This document shows positions 14,866-22,984 of a stretch of DNA of 64,000 nucleotides, one piece after another. A program made the translations under genes and the position numbers. The DNA comes from Burkholderia ambifaria AMMD. GTDB taxonomy: Bacteria > Pseudomonadota > Gammaproteobacteria > Burkholderiales > Burkholderiaceae. Within the stretch, counting starts at the first letter, position 1, and each line of letters begins with the position of its first letter. Location: positions 2,666,001 to 2,730,000 of the forward strand of contig NC_008390.1 of assembly GCF_000203915.1 (NCBI RefSeq), in the 5' to 3' direction. The notes beneath the pieces are model-generated. The model searched no databases. It saw only the letters and a program-made list of their open reading frames with translations, and was not told the origin of the DNA.

Positions 14866-15480
14866 ATGGCTGAACGGGGCCGACCGAGAAGCTTCGACAA
14901 GGAAGCGGCGCTGGATCGCGCGATGGAGGTGTTCTGGCGCCTCGGCTACGAGGGTGCGTCGATGACGGACCTGACGGCCGCGATGGGCATTGCGTCACCG
15001 AGCCTGTACGCGGCGTTCGGCAGCAAGGAGGCGTTGTTCCGGCAAGCGATCGAGCACTATCGGGAAACGGAGGGCCGTGAGATCTGGGACGGCGTCGAAC
15101 AGGCCGGCAGCGCACACGACGCGATCGAGAACTATCTGATGCAGACCGCGCGCGTGTTCACGCGCCTGTCGAAGCCGGCCGGCTGCCTGATCGTCCTGTC
15201 GGCGCTGCATCCGGCCGAGCGCTCGGACACGGTCCGGCAAATGTTGATCGCCATGCGCGAGCAGACGGTCGCCGCGTTACGCACGCGGCTCGGCGAAGGC
15301 GTTGCAGCGGGCGAGATTTCCGCGCACGCGGATCTCGACGCGATCGCGCGCTACTACGTGACGGTGCAACAGGGAATGTCGATTCAGGCGCGCGACGGCG
15401 CGAGCCGTCGCGATCTGGAAGCGGTCGCGCAAGCCGCGCTGGCCGCATGGCCGGCGCTCGCGGGCGCGCGCGCCGGCTGA
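14866..15480 (+). CDS. TetR/AcrR-family regulator
   Basis: 204 residues. The N-terminal HTH is clear: RGRPRSFDKEAALDRAMEVFWRLGYEGASMTDLTAAMGIASPSLYAAFGSKEALF. The C-terminal ligand domain (SKPAGCLIVLSALH, ARYYVTVQQGMSIQARDGASRRDLEAVAQAALAAWP) is of the type common in repressors of nearby oxidoreductase genes. It probably represses itself and the divergent SDR gene through the palindrome at 14828, with release by an unknown small molecule. Confidence 0.93.
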   Translation: MAERGRPRSFDKEAALDRAMEVFWRLGYEGASMTDLTAAMGIASPSLYAAFGSKEALFRQAIEHYRETEGREIWDGVEQAGSAHDAIENYLMQTARVFTRLSKPAGCLIVLSALHPAERSDTVRQMLIAMREQTVAALRTRLGEGVAAGEISAHADLDAIARYYVTVQQGMSIQARDGASRRDLEAVAQAALAAWPALAGARAG

Positions 15481-15559
15481 CGGCGGGCCCCGAAAAGCAA
15501 CCCACGAAACCGCGCGCGGCCGGCCGGCGGCAAGCGCCCGGCATGGCCGCGCGGGTACC

Positions 15560-16060
15560 TTACTGCGTAACGGCGTGCTGCACGTCCTTCGACGCATGCC
15601 ACACACGATAGCGCACGTCGAAACCGTCCGGCACGTACACGACGAGCGGCAGGCGGCTGTTGTAGCGCAGCAGTTGGCCGTCACTACGCACCTGCACGAA
15701 CCGCTGCTGCGGCGCCTGGCCCGGGCACGCCATCAGCGTCGACGCCGGCCCCTTCACGTCGGTCAGCCGATAGTACGTATAGCCCCAGCCCTTCACGTCC
15801 TCGGCGGTCAGTTCGCCACCGAACCATTGCTGGTTGCAGTCGGTCTGCAGCGTCTTGCCGATCATCAGTTCGACGCGCGCATCGCCTTCGTTCTCGAGCG
15901 CGGGCAGCGCGATCACCGCGCGCTGCTGGCCGGCCGCCGGCTGCGGGAACATCTTGATCGACTCGGCCGGCACGGCGGGCGCCGATGCGGGCCCGGCCGC
16001 GCAGGCGGCGGCGGTCGTCACGCAAAAGGCGGCCAGGACGGCCCGGATCGCGAATTTCAT
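15560..16060 (-). CDS. eco: Ecotin, periplasmic serine protease inhibitor
   Basis: 166 residues with an N-terminal signal sequence (MKFAIRAVLAAFCVTTAAACAAG). The body matches ecotin: MFPQPAAGQQRAVIALP, VELMIGKTLQTDCNQQWFGG, GWGYTYYRL, STLMACPG and LRYNSRLPLVVYVP, then VRYRVW. The Met in STLMACPG aligns with the P1 Met of E. coli ecotin, so trypsin-like and elastase-like proteases should be bound. The two Cys (in TDCNQQ and MACPG) would form the conserved disulfide. The start at 16060 is favoured by AGGAGC six bases upstream. Ecotin protects the cell from host neutrophil-type proteases in other bacteria. Confidence 0.93.
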   Translation of the reverse strand: MKFAIRAVLAAFCVTTAAACAAGPASAPAVPAESIKMFPQPAAGQQRAVIALPALENEGDARVELMIGKTLQTDCNQQWFGGELTAEDVKGWGYTYYRLTDVKGPASTLMACPGQAPQQRFVQVRSDGQLLRYNSRLPLVVYVPDGFDVRYRVWHASKDVQHAVTQ

Positions 16061-16204
16061 CGATGTGCTCCTGATAAACAAAATGGGCCCCGGATGCTAA
16101 CACTTTCGTCGCAAGACCTTACGGGGCTGTAATTTGACGACACAATTGCAAACAGCCGGCAATCCCCGCGCGCGGTACTTATAGGAGAACCCACGGAGAA
16201 CATC

Positions 16205-16537
16205 ATGCTGAAGCTCATTGCTGCCGCCGGCGTCGCCACGCTGCTGGCCGGTTGCGTCGTCGGCCCGGACGCCGGATACGGCTACGGACAGCCCTACTAT
16301 TCCGATCCCGGCTACGCGTACGGGCCGGCCTACGGCGCGGCGCCGGTCTACGGCACGGTCAATATATGGGGCGGCGGCGGTGGCGGGCGCGACTGGGATC
16401 GCGGCCATCGCGACTACCGCCGCTGGGATCGCGATCGCGGTGACCATGGCGGCTGGGGACGCGGCGGCGGACGCCGCGGCGACTGGAACGAAGGCGGAGG
16501 CGGCGGCGGGCGCGGTGAGGGTGGCCATCGCCACTGA
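16205..16537 (+). CDS. Small Gly/Asp/Arg-rich lipoprotein
   Basis: 110 residues. MLKLIAAAGVATLLAGCVVG is a lipoprotein signal with a LAGC lipobox. The mature part has Tyr/Gly/Pro repeats (YGYGQPYYSDPGYAYGP), then a Gly run and Asp/Arg/Trp repeats (RDWDRGHRDYRRWDRD). It is low-complexity and probably disordered at the cell surface or in the periplasm. Similar small proteins occur in Burkholderia, but no function is known to me. TAGGAG lies in the leader and a strong terminator follows at 16648. Confidence 0.75.
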   Translation: MLKLIAAAGVATLLAGCVVGPDAGYGYGQPYYSDPGYAYGPAYGAAPVYGTVNIWGGGGGGRDWDRGHRDYRRWDRDRGDHGGWGRGGGRRGDWNEGGGGGGRGEGGHRH

Positions 16538-16647
16538 TTCGGCCGATCCAGCGGATGCAATTGCAACCGTTTGTATCCGCACACGGTTCCGCACGGGCGC
16601 TGGGTGACGGATAAAAAGGCTGCCGAAACCGGCTCCCCCGACATGAC

Positions 16648-16676
16648 AAAGGCCCTCGCATCACGCGAGGGCCTTT
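16648..16676 (+). terminator. Hairpin terminator
   Basis: AAAGGCCCTCGC and GCGAGGGCCTTT pair perfectly over 12 bases around a short loop, followed by a T-rich stretch. It lies about 110 bases after the lipoprotein gene and can also serve the converging gene at 16750. Confidence 0.8.
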
Positions 16677-16749
16677 CCTTTTGTCATCCTGCGTATCGGC
16701 GACTCAGTCGCCGCCGATCATGCGGCGCCGAGCCCGGTCACGCGCCCAT

Positions 16750-17115
16750 TCACCAGCCGGCCGGCTGTGCATAGCCGCCCGACACGGGCGCGCCGCACAC
16801 ATACGCGCGCTGATAGCGGTCGTAGCAATAGTTCGGGCCGCCGTCCTGGTACTGCGCCTGCTGGTAGCTCGGATAAGCCGGCTGCTGGTAGGCCGGCGCC
16901 TGGTAGTACGTCGGCGGCTGATAGGCCGGTGCCTGATACACGGGCGCCTGGTACGCGACGGGCGGATTCATCGCGGACGTCACGATCGCGCCGAGCACCG
17001 CGCCGCCGATCAGCGCGCCGATGACGGCGCCCCCGTCGCGGCCATGCGCGGACGCCGGGCCCGCCACGGCGAGCGAACCGGCGAGGACACATACAGCGGC
17101 AATTTTTTTCATCAT
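16750..17115 (-). CDS. Small secreted protein with YQAP repeats
   Basis: 121 residues. MMKKIAAVCVLAGSLAVAGPASAHG is a Sec signal peptide with an ASA-H cleavage site. A glycine-zipper-like segment follows (GAVIGALIGGAVLGAIVTSAM). Then come tandem Pro/Tyr/Gln units (VYQAPAYQPPTYYQAP, QQPAYPSY) and a Cys pair near the end (NYCYDRYQRAYVCG). The start at 17115 has GGGAG five bases upstream. The glycine zipper suggests insertion in or contact with the outer membrane; the function is unknown. Confidence 0.8.
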   Translation of the reverse strand: MMKKIAAVCVLAGSLAVAGPASAHGRDGGAVIGALIGGAVLGAIVTSAMNPPVAYQAPVYQAPAYQPPTYYQAPAYQQPAYPSYQQAQYQDGGPNYCYDRYQRAYVCGAPVSGGYAQPAGW

Positions 17116-17268
17116 GGACTCCCACGCGAAGTGGTACTGGATGCGATGCATTGTGGCGGCACGCGGTCGTAATAGATGCAGCAAGTGGTAACGCGCCATT
17201 ACGGGTATCACGCACACCGAAACGCGGTACGGCCGTGCTACGATTTTCGGCCCACAGGAGACGCGTTC

Positions 17269-17649
17269 ATGCAGCCCGAAACCGCCCGCCGTTTCGATAC
17301 CGAATTCGCGCCGCGCATTGCGCGGGCGATCGCCGCCTTCTTCGCCGATCACGTCCAGGCCGACGTCGCCCCGTACGGCGGCCACGGGCAACCGACGCGC
17401 GTGCGGATCCGCAGCGCGCCACACGAGCACGTGAGCGGCTTCGTGCATCCGCTGAACCTCGAGTTGACCTGGGACACCGACGAGATCGAGCGGCTGATGG
17501 AGCCGGACGGTCCGCAGCGCTTCGAGCACTACCTGGCCGCGCTGCCGAAGAAACTGGGCGCGTGGCAGGGCGCGCGCGACATCGATCTCGCGTCGCGCAC
17601 GCAGGCCGACCCGCTCGTGCGGCTCGGCGGCCTCGATTTCGAAGGCTGA
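17269..17649 (+). CDS. Conserved hypothetical protein, 126 aa
   Basis: A soluble 126-residue protein starting MQPETARRFDTEFAPRIARAI after AGGAG. The middle (PTRVRIRSAPHEHVSGFVHPLNLELTWDTDEIERLME) is strand-rich. It ends with a helix and a short tail (QADPLVRLGGLDFEG). It resembles a Burkholderia-type DUF protein (possibly DUF5594), but I cannot name a function. It stands alone between divergent and convergent neighbours. Confidence 0.7.
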   Translation: MQPETARRFDTEFAPRIARAIAAFFADHVQADVAPYGGHGQPTRVRIRSAPHEHVSGFVHPLNLELTWDTDEIERLMEPDGPQRFEHYLAALPKKLGAWQGARDIDLASRTQADPLVRLGGLDFEG

Positions 17650-17843
17650 ATGCGCGCGCCGGCCGGTGGCCGGCGGCCCCGGGTGCGTCGACGTCGCGCG
17701 ATGCGGCCCGGTGATACACTCGACCGGTCCCGCGCCGGCGCCGCCCGGCCGGCCGGGCCACTCACCGCCGCCTCCACCCGCGAGCATGGTTGCGCACACA
17801 ACCGGTGCCCGGGCGCGCGGACAACCCACGCCTTCGCTCCGTC

Positions 17844-19211
17844 ATGAACGCCGATACCGGCCTGCCGCTTCCGCAACGCTACTGGGCGATCGTCTGCGTC
17901 GCACTGGGCATCACGCTCGCCGTGCTCGACGGCGCGATCGCGAACGTCGCGCTGCCGACGATCGCGCGCGACCTGCACGCGTCCGATGCCGCATCGATCT
18001 GGATCGTCAACGCGTATCAGCTCGCGGTCACGATCACGCTGCTGCCGCTCGCGTCGCTCGGCGAACGCGTCGGCTATCGCCGCATCTATATCGCGGGGCT
18101 GGCGCTCTTCACCGCGGCGTCGCTCGGCTGCGCGCTCGCCGGCTCGCTGCCGATGCTGGCCGTGATGCGTGTGATCCAGGGATTCGGCGCGGCCGGCATC
18201 ATGAGCGTCAATGCGGCGCTGGTGCGGATGATCTACCCGTCGTCGATGCTCGGGCGCGGGCTGTCGATCAACGCGATGGTGGTCGCGCTGTCGTCGGCGA
18301 TCGGGCCGACGGTCGCGTCGGCGATCCTGTCGTTTGCGTCGTGGCCTTGGCTGTTCGCGGTCAATGTGCCGATCGGCATCGCCGCGGTACTCGGCAGCGT
18401 GCGCGCGCTGCCGGCCAACCCGCTGCACGACGCGCCGTACGATTTCGCGAGCGCGCTGATGAACGCGTGCGTGTTCGGGCTGCTGATCACGGCCGTCGAC
18501 GGGCTCGGCCACGGCGAACGCCACGCTTACGTCGCGGCAGAGCTGGCCGTCGCGTTCGTCGTCGGCTACTTCTTCGTGAAGCGCCAGTTGTCGCAGCCGG
18601 CGCCGCTGCTGCCGGTCGATCTGATGCGCATCCCGATGTTCGCGCTGTCGATCTATACGTCGATGGCGTCGTTCACGTCGCAGATGCTCGCATTCGTCGC
18701 GCTGCCGTTCTGGCTGCAGAATTCGCTCGGCTTCTCCCAAGTCGAAACCGGCCTCTACATGACGCCGTGGCCGCTCGTGATCGTGTTCGCCGCGCCGCTC
18801 GCGGGCGTGCTGTCGGACCGCTACTCGGCCGGCATCCTCGGCGGAATCGGGCTTGCGCTGTTCGCGGCCGGCCTGCTGTCGCTCGCGACGATCGGCGCGC
18901 ATCCGGGCACGGTCGACATCGTGTGGCGGATGGCGCTGTGCGGCGCGGGCTTCGGGCTGTTCCAGTCGCCGAACAATCGCGCGATGCTGTCGTCGGCGCC
19001 GCGCGAGCGCAGCGGCGGCGCGGGCGGGATGCTGAGCACGGCGCGCCTGACCGGCCAGACCCTCGGCGCCGCGCTCGTCGCGCTGATTTTCGGGCTCGCG
19101 CCCGACCACGGTCCGACGATCGCGCTCTATGTCGCCACGGGGTTCGCGGCGATCGCCGCGGTGGTCAGCATGCTGCGCATCACGTCGCCACGCCCGGACG
19201 CGGCGACCTGA
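17844..19211 (+). CDS. MFS drug exporter, DHA2 (14-TM) type
   Basis: 455 residues with about 14 hydrophobic segments. Family marks are LDGAIANVALPTIARDL in TM1, the GERVGYRRIY loop (motif A) and RVIQGFGAAGIMSVNAALVR (motif C-like), all typical of the DHA2/SmvA-like drug:H+ antiporters. It works in the inner membrane and probably exports cationic or amphipathic toxins. ATG at 17844 gives the normal N-terminus; no strong ribosome site is seen. No regulator or membrane-fusion protein lies beside it, so it is likely a stand-alone pump. Confidence 0.9.
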   Translation: MNADTGLPLPQRYWAIVCVALGITLAVLDGAIANVALPTIARDLHASDAASIWIVNAYQLAVTITLLPLASLGERVGYRRIYIAGLALFTAASLGCALAGSLPMLAVMRVIQGFGAAGIMSVNAALVRMIYPSSMLGRGLSINAMVVALSSAIGPTVASAILSFASWPWLFAVNVPIGIAAVLGSVRALPANPLHDAPYDFASALMNACVFGLLITAVDGLGHGERHAYVAAELAVAFVVGYFFVKRQLSQPAPLLPVDLMRIPMFALSIYTSMASFTSQMLAFVALPFWLQNSLGFSQVETGLYMTPWPLVIVFAAPLAGVLSDRYSAGILGGIGLALFAAGLLSLATIGAHPGTVDIVWRMALCGAGFGLFQSPNNRAMLSSAPRERSGGAGGMLSTARLTGQTLGAALVALIFGLAPDHGPTIALYVATGFAAIAAVVSMLRITSPRPDAAT

Positions 19212-19243
19212 CGCCGCCGCGCGCCGCGCGCCGCGTGCGCGCG

Positions 19244-19825
19244 TCATGCGGCGTCGAGCGCGTCCATCACGAAGCGCACGCGCGCCTTCACACTCACTCG
19301 CGGTAGTTCGATCAGCCGATACCCGTACGCCGTATAGCAGTCGACCATCGCGTCGTAGGTCCGCACCGCCTCGTCGAAATCCTGCCGCCGTTCGGCGTCC
19401 TGCGTGTAGATCTCGGGCCACGGCGGCGCGATGAACACCCGCCGGTGATAGCGAAAGCGCCGCGCCGCGGCCTCCGCATGCGCGGGCACGGCGAGGCCCG
19501 TCAGTCGCAGGTAGCCGATCACGTCCGGCACGCCGCGATCGAAGAACACGGGCCCGCGCGCACCATGCGCAAGACGGTACGAACGCATCTCCCAGTTCAG
19601 CATCTGCTCGGCGAACGCGGCCCGGTCGCGCCACGGCAGCGCCGGGCCGTCGATCGCCATCTGGTCGCGGATCACGCCGCGCCCGGCCTCGTGCGAGCGC
19701 GCGAAACCGGTGCGTTCGAGCGCATCGAGCAACGTGCTCTTGCCCGAACCCGGGCCGCCCGTAACGACGAAGAAGCGGGCCGACGCTTCGTCCGCCGCGC
19801 TGCCCTCCTCCACCCGCTCAGACAT
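19244..19825 (-). CDS. AAA_28-type ATPase, coupled to otsA
   Basis: 193 residues with a Walker A motif (VTGGPGSGKSTLLDAL, about residues 21-36) and ARGPVFFDRGVPDVIGYL in the place of a kinase-like second motif. The layout matches small AAA_28/NTPase-like proteins that may be nucleotide or small-molecule kinases. The start at 19825 overlaps the otsA stop by eight bases, so its translation is coupled to trehalose-phosphate synthase. A role linked to trehalose metabolism is suggested only by this coupling. No trehalose-phosphatase gene is present here. Confidence 0.8.
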   Translation of the reverse strand: MSERVEEGSAADEASARFFVVTGGPGSGKSTLLDALERTGFARSHEAGRGVIRDQMAIDGPALPWRDRAAFAEQMLNWEMRSYRLAHGARGPVFFDRGVPDVIGYLRLTGLAVPAHAEAAARRFRYHRRVFIAPPWPEIYTQDAERRQDFDEAVRTYDAMVDCYTAYGYRLIELPRVSVKARVRFVMDALDAA

Positions 19826-21239
19826 GCGCGGCCCGCCGGCCCGCGCGCTGCGTGACCGACGCGGCCGCCGCGACGCTGCGCAAGTCGGCGACGAACGTGT
19901 CGCGCCAGACCGACAGGTTGTTTTCGCGCAGTCGCGCGAGGTTCTCTTCATGTCGCGCCTGGCGCTCCGCGAGCGGCATCGACAGCGCGCGCTCGAGCGC
20001 GTCGGCCATCTGCGACAGGTCGTACGGATTGACGAGCAGCGCACCGGTCAGCTCGGCCGCCGCACCGGCGAACTCCGACAGCACGAGCACGCCCGGATCG
20101 GCCGGGTCCTGCGACGCGACGTATTCCTTCGCGACCAGATTCATTCCGTCGCGCAGCGGCGTCACGTAGCCGACCTGCGACATCCGGAAGAACGCCATCA
20201 GCAGATTGCGCTCATATTTGCGGTTCAGGTACTGGATCGGCGTCCAGTCGAGTTGCGAGAAGCGGCCGTTGATGCGGCCGGCCTCGCCTTCGAGCGTTTC
20301 GCGAATGTTCTGATAGGTCTTCACGTCGGAACGAGTCGGCGGCGCGATCTGCACGAGCGATACGCGCCCCTGCCAGCCCGGCGCGTTGGCGAGCATCCGC
20401 TCGAACGACTGGAAGCGCTCGACGAGCCCCTTCGAATAGTCGAGCCGGTCGACACTCATCACGAGCTTGCGCCCGTCGAGCGCGTCGCGCAGCATCTTCA
20501 CCGGCTTGCGCGAGCCGTACTGGACGGCCGCCTCGGCGATCGCATCCGGATGCACGCCGATCGGATAGGCGGCAACCTTCACGACGCGGCCGTGCGCATG
20601 CAGCATCCCGTCGTCGCTCGCCGCGCCGATGCCGCGCCGCTCGATGTAGTCGGTGAACGCCTGCTTGTCGGCATCGGTCTGGAAACCCGCGATGTCGTAT
20701 GCGCACATGAACTTCACGAGCTCCTCGTGCGGCGGCACGACGCGCAGCATGTCGGGCGACGGAAACGGAATGTGCAGGAAGAAGCCGATCGGGTTCTTCA
20801 CGCCGAGCTCGCGCAGGCAATGCGCGAACGGCAGCAGGTGATAGTCGTGCACCCAGATCAGGTCGTCTGGCTGCAGCAGCGCGGCGAGCTGCTTCGCCAG
20901 CATCGCGTTCACGCGCAGATAGCCCGCGTACTCCTGCCGGTCGAAGCGCGTGAGATCGCTGCGGTAGTGGAACACCGGCCACAGCGTCGCGTTCGAGAAG
21001 CCGCGGTAGTACTGATCGTAGTCGCGCCGGGTCAGCCCGACCGTCGCATACGTGACGTTGCCGTCCCGCTGGATCGCGGGTTCGGCGTCGGGCGTACCGA
21101 CGATCTCGCCGTTCCAGCCGAACCAGACACCGCCGGTGTCCTTCAACGCGTCCATCACGCCGACCGCGAGACCCCCTGCACTCGGGCGTGTGTCCTCGCC
21201 GGCGGCGACACGGTTCGATACCACGATCAATCTGCTCAT
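19818..21239 (-). CDS. otsA: Trehalose-6-phosphate synthase
   Basis: 473 residues, the usual OtsA length. It makes trehalose 6-phosphate from UDP-glucose and glucose 6-phosphate in the cytoplasm. Seen motifs are RLIVVSNRV at the start, VWFGWNGE, IWVHDYHLLPFA, IGFFLHIPFPS, SVDRLDYSKGL and the C-terminal NLVAKEYVASQD with VLSEFAGAA. ATG at 21239 fits the family start and has GGAGGGG upstream; an upstream in-frame ATG is less likely. Trehalose protects against osmotic and heat stress. otsB is not adjacent, so phosphate removal must be encoded elsewhere. Confidence 0.95.
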   Translation of the reverse strand: MSRLIVVSNRVAAGEDTRPSAGGLAVGVMDALKDTGGVWFGWNGEIVGTPDAEPAIQRDGNVTYATVGLTRRDYDQYYRGFSNATLWPVFHYRSDLTRFDRQEYAGYLRVNAMLAKQLAALLQPDDLIWVHDYHLLPFAHCLRELGVKNPIGFFLHIPFPSPDMLRVVPPHEELVKFMCAYDIAGFQTDADKQAFTDYIERRGIGAASDDGMLHAHGRVVKVAAYPIGVHPDAIAEAAVQYGSRKPVKMLRDALDGRKLVMSVDRLDYSKGLVERFQSFERMLANAPGWQGRVSLVQIAPPTRSDVKTYQNIRETLEGEAGRINGRFSQLDWTPIQYLNRKYERNLLMAFFRMSQVGYVTPLRDGMNLVAKEYVASQDPADPGVLVLSEFAGAAAELTGALLVNPYDLSQMADALERALSMPLAERQARHEENLARLRENNLSVWRDTFVADLRSVAAAASVTQRAGRRAAHV

Positions 21240-21389
21240 GCGGCTTCCCCTCCTCGATTCGATTGGTTGGCGCGCGGCGCGCGCCAAGGCGGACGCGACG
21301 ACCCGGAGGCAGTCGCGCGGCGATTCAGATGTGAGCGATGCAACAAAGAGCGCAACGAAATGCGGCGGCGGAATGCAACGGCGACAGGA

Positions 21390-21602
21390 TCAAGCGTCCT
21401 GCTCCTGGCCGAGGTCGCGTTGATAGTCGAGCCCTTCCGGGCGTGCGCCGCCCTGGTTGTGATCGCCGTCGACCGGCGTCTCGCCGGGCGCGCCGGCAGG
21501 CGGTGCGGCCGGCGCGTCGGTCTGCGGACGCTGACGCTCGGCGCCCGCATCGGGCGACCGGGGAGAAGATCGTTTCGAACGGCGCATGGCTGGGTGTCTC
21601 AT
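21390..21602 (-). CDS. Small disordered protein (start uncertain)
   Basis: About 65-70 residues, beginning MRHPAMRRSKRSSPRSP (ATG at 21602, or 21587). It is basic at the N-terminus, then Pro/Ala/Gly-rich (TDAPAAPPAGAPGETP), ending in an acidic DYQRDLGQEQDA. No ribosome site is convincing at either start. It is likely disordered. The acidic tail and position just upstream of otsA on the same strand make a gene plausible but not certain. Confidence 0.45.
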   Translation of the reverse strand: MRHPAMRRSKRSSPRSPDAGAERQRPQTDAPAAPPAGAPGETPVDGDHNQGGARPEGLDYQRDLGQEQDA

Positions 21603-21873
21603 AGGCAGCGCGGCTCGGAGCCGTCGTAGAAACATTCCATAACAAAACAGTCTAGGTCGCTTCCTCGCATGCGAAGGTAACAATTACCTTCAATTTGTAA
21701 CGTTTCGACCCCTCTCTAATCGTCTGTCCGACAATAACGCCGCGCGTACGCGCGCGTGCCGCCGCCGCGATTTGTCAAAGCTTTGCAGTTTTCCTATGAC
21801 AATTGCGAAACAATGACGCGGCAAGGGGGCGCGCATGCGTCGCCGCTCACCCAGACAGGACTTGCACTCAGGG

Positions 21874-22425
21874 ATGAACACACGTTTCGAACCGCCGCGC
21901 CGGGCCATGACGGCGCGCATCGCGCTGGCCACGCTTGCGACGGCCACGCTGCTGTCCGGCTGCAACTCGCTGTACAGCGAAGGCGCGACCGCCGGCGCCG
22001 GTATCGCGGGCGCCGCGATTGCCTCCAAGGTCACCAACAACGCCGCCGTCGCGACGGGCATCGGCCTCGGCGCCGTGGCCGGCGCGCGTGCGGGCGTCCA
22101 GTACTCGCAGCGCGTCGCACACCGTTACACCCAGGAACAGATCGCGAAGGCGGCGGCCCCGCTCGACGTCGGCGGCGTTGCGCCGTGGTCGACGCACCAT
22201 TCGTTCCCGATCGAGGACGACGAACAGGGCCGCGTGACGGTCAGCCGGATGATCAGCGTCGGTCCGCTCGACTGCAAGGAGATCGTGTTCGCGGTCGACA
22301 CGCCCGCGAAGGCCGACAAGGCCGCGCAGTCGGCGTTCTACGTCGCCACGATCTGCCGCGACGGTCCGGTGTGGAAATGGGCGTCGGCGGAGCCCGCAAC
22401 CGAACGCTGGGGCGCGCTGCAATGA
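21874..22425 (+). CDS. Lipoprotein, first of a tandem paralogous pair
   Basis: About 183 residues. The signal ends in a lipobox (ATATLLSGCNSL). A small Gly/Ala-rich zipper follows (TAGAGIAGAAIAS, TGIGLGAVAGARAG). The C-terminal half (PWSTHHSFPIEDDEQGRVTVSR, DCKEIVFAV, FYVATICRDGPVWKWASAEPATERWGALQ) is closely repeated in the next gene. The start could be 21874 or 21907; both have weak ribosome sites. The stop overlaps the next start (ATGA). It is probably an outer-membrane lipoprotein of unknown role. Confidence 0.8.
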   Translation: MNTRFEPPRRAMTARIALATLATATLLSGCNSLYSEGATAGAGIAGAAIASKVTNNAAVATGIGLGAVAGARAGVQYSQRVAHRYTQEQIAKAAAPLDVGGVAPWSTHHSFPIEDDEQGRVTVSRMISVGPLDCKEIVFAVDTPAKADKAAQSAFYVATICRDGPVWKWASAEPATERWGALQ

Positions 22426-22916
22426 GCATCGCGATCCGTATCGCGACGATCGGCGCGCTGTGCGCGGCCAGCGCCGCGCTGTCGGGCTGCGGGTCGGTCG
22501 GCGCGGCGAGCGGCGCGCTGGCCGGCGCGGCGACGGGCCTCGTCACCGCGAATCCGGCCGTCGGCGTCGGTGTCGGCATCGCCGTGCAGGCGGCGACGGA
22601 CGAAGCCGTCAATCGCACGATGAAGCAGCTCCATCAGAATCAGCAGGACGCGATCGCGAAGGCGGCCGGCAGCCTGGCCGTCGGCGAAGTCAAGCCGTGG
22701 AAGGTGAAGAACACGCTGCCGCTGGAAAACGGCGAAGGCGAGGTGCGCGTCACGCGTGCGTACTCGACGGCGCTGGCGCTGTGCAAGGAATTCGCGTTCT
22801 CGGTGAAGGACGGCGACAAGGCCGACTGGTATTTCGCGAATGCGTGCCAGCAAGGGACGCACTGGAAGTGGGCGTCGGCCGAACCGGCCGTCGACCGGTG
22901 GGGCAATTTGCAGTAA
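22422..22916 (+). CDS. Lipoprotein, second of the paralogous pair
   Basis: 164 residues. MSIAIRIATIGALCAASAALSGCGSV carries a lipobox (LSGC), then a glycine-zipper region (GALAGAATGLVTANPAVGVGVGIAV). The C-terminus mirrors the preceding protein: KPWKVKNTLPLENGEGEVRVTR, ALCKEFAFSVKDGDKADW and WKWASAEPAVDRWGNLQ. It is coupled to that gene by an ATGA overlap, so the two probably act together, perhaps as a hetero-complex at the outer membrane. Function unknown. Confidence 0.85.
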   Translation: MSIAIRIATIGALCAASAALSGCGSVGAASGALAGAATGLVTANPAVGVGVGIAVQAATDEAVNRTMKQLHQNQQDAIAKAAGSLAVGEVKPWKVKNTLPLENGEGEVRVTRAYSTALALCKEFAFSVKDGDKADWYFANACQQGTHWKWASAEPAVDRWGNLQ

Positions 22917-22984
22917 CGATGCGCGGCGCATGACCCAAGCGCCGCGCAGGCGAATGCCGGGCCGCACGGCCCGGCCCGTTGGCT

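Noticed and set aside
17529..19634. Long leftward frame opposite the MFS exporter
   Set aside because: Antisense to a clear 14-TM transporter; Arg/Asp/Gln-rich without recognisable domains.
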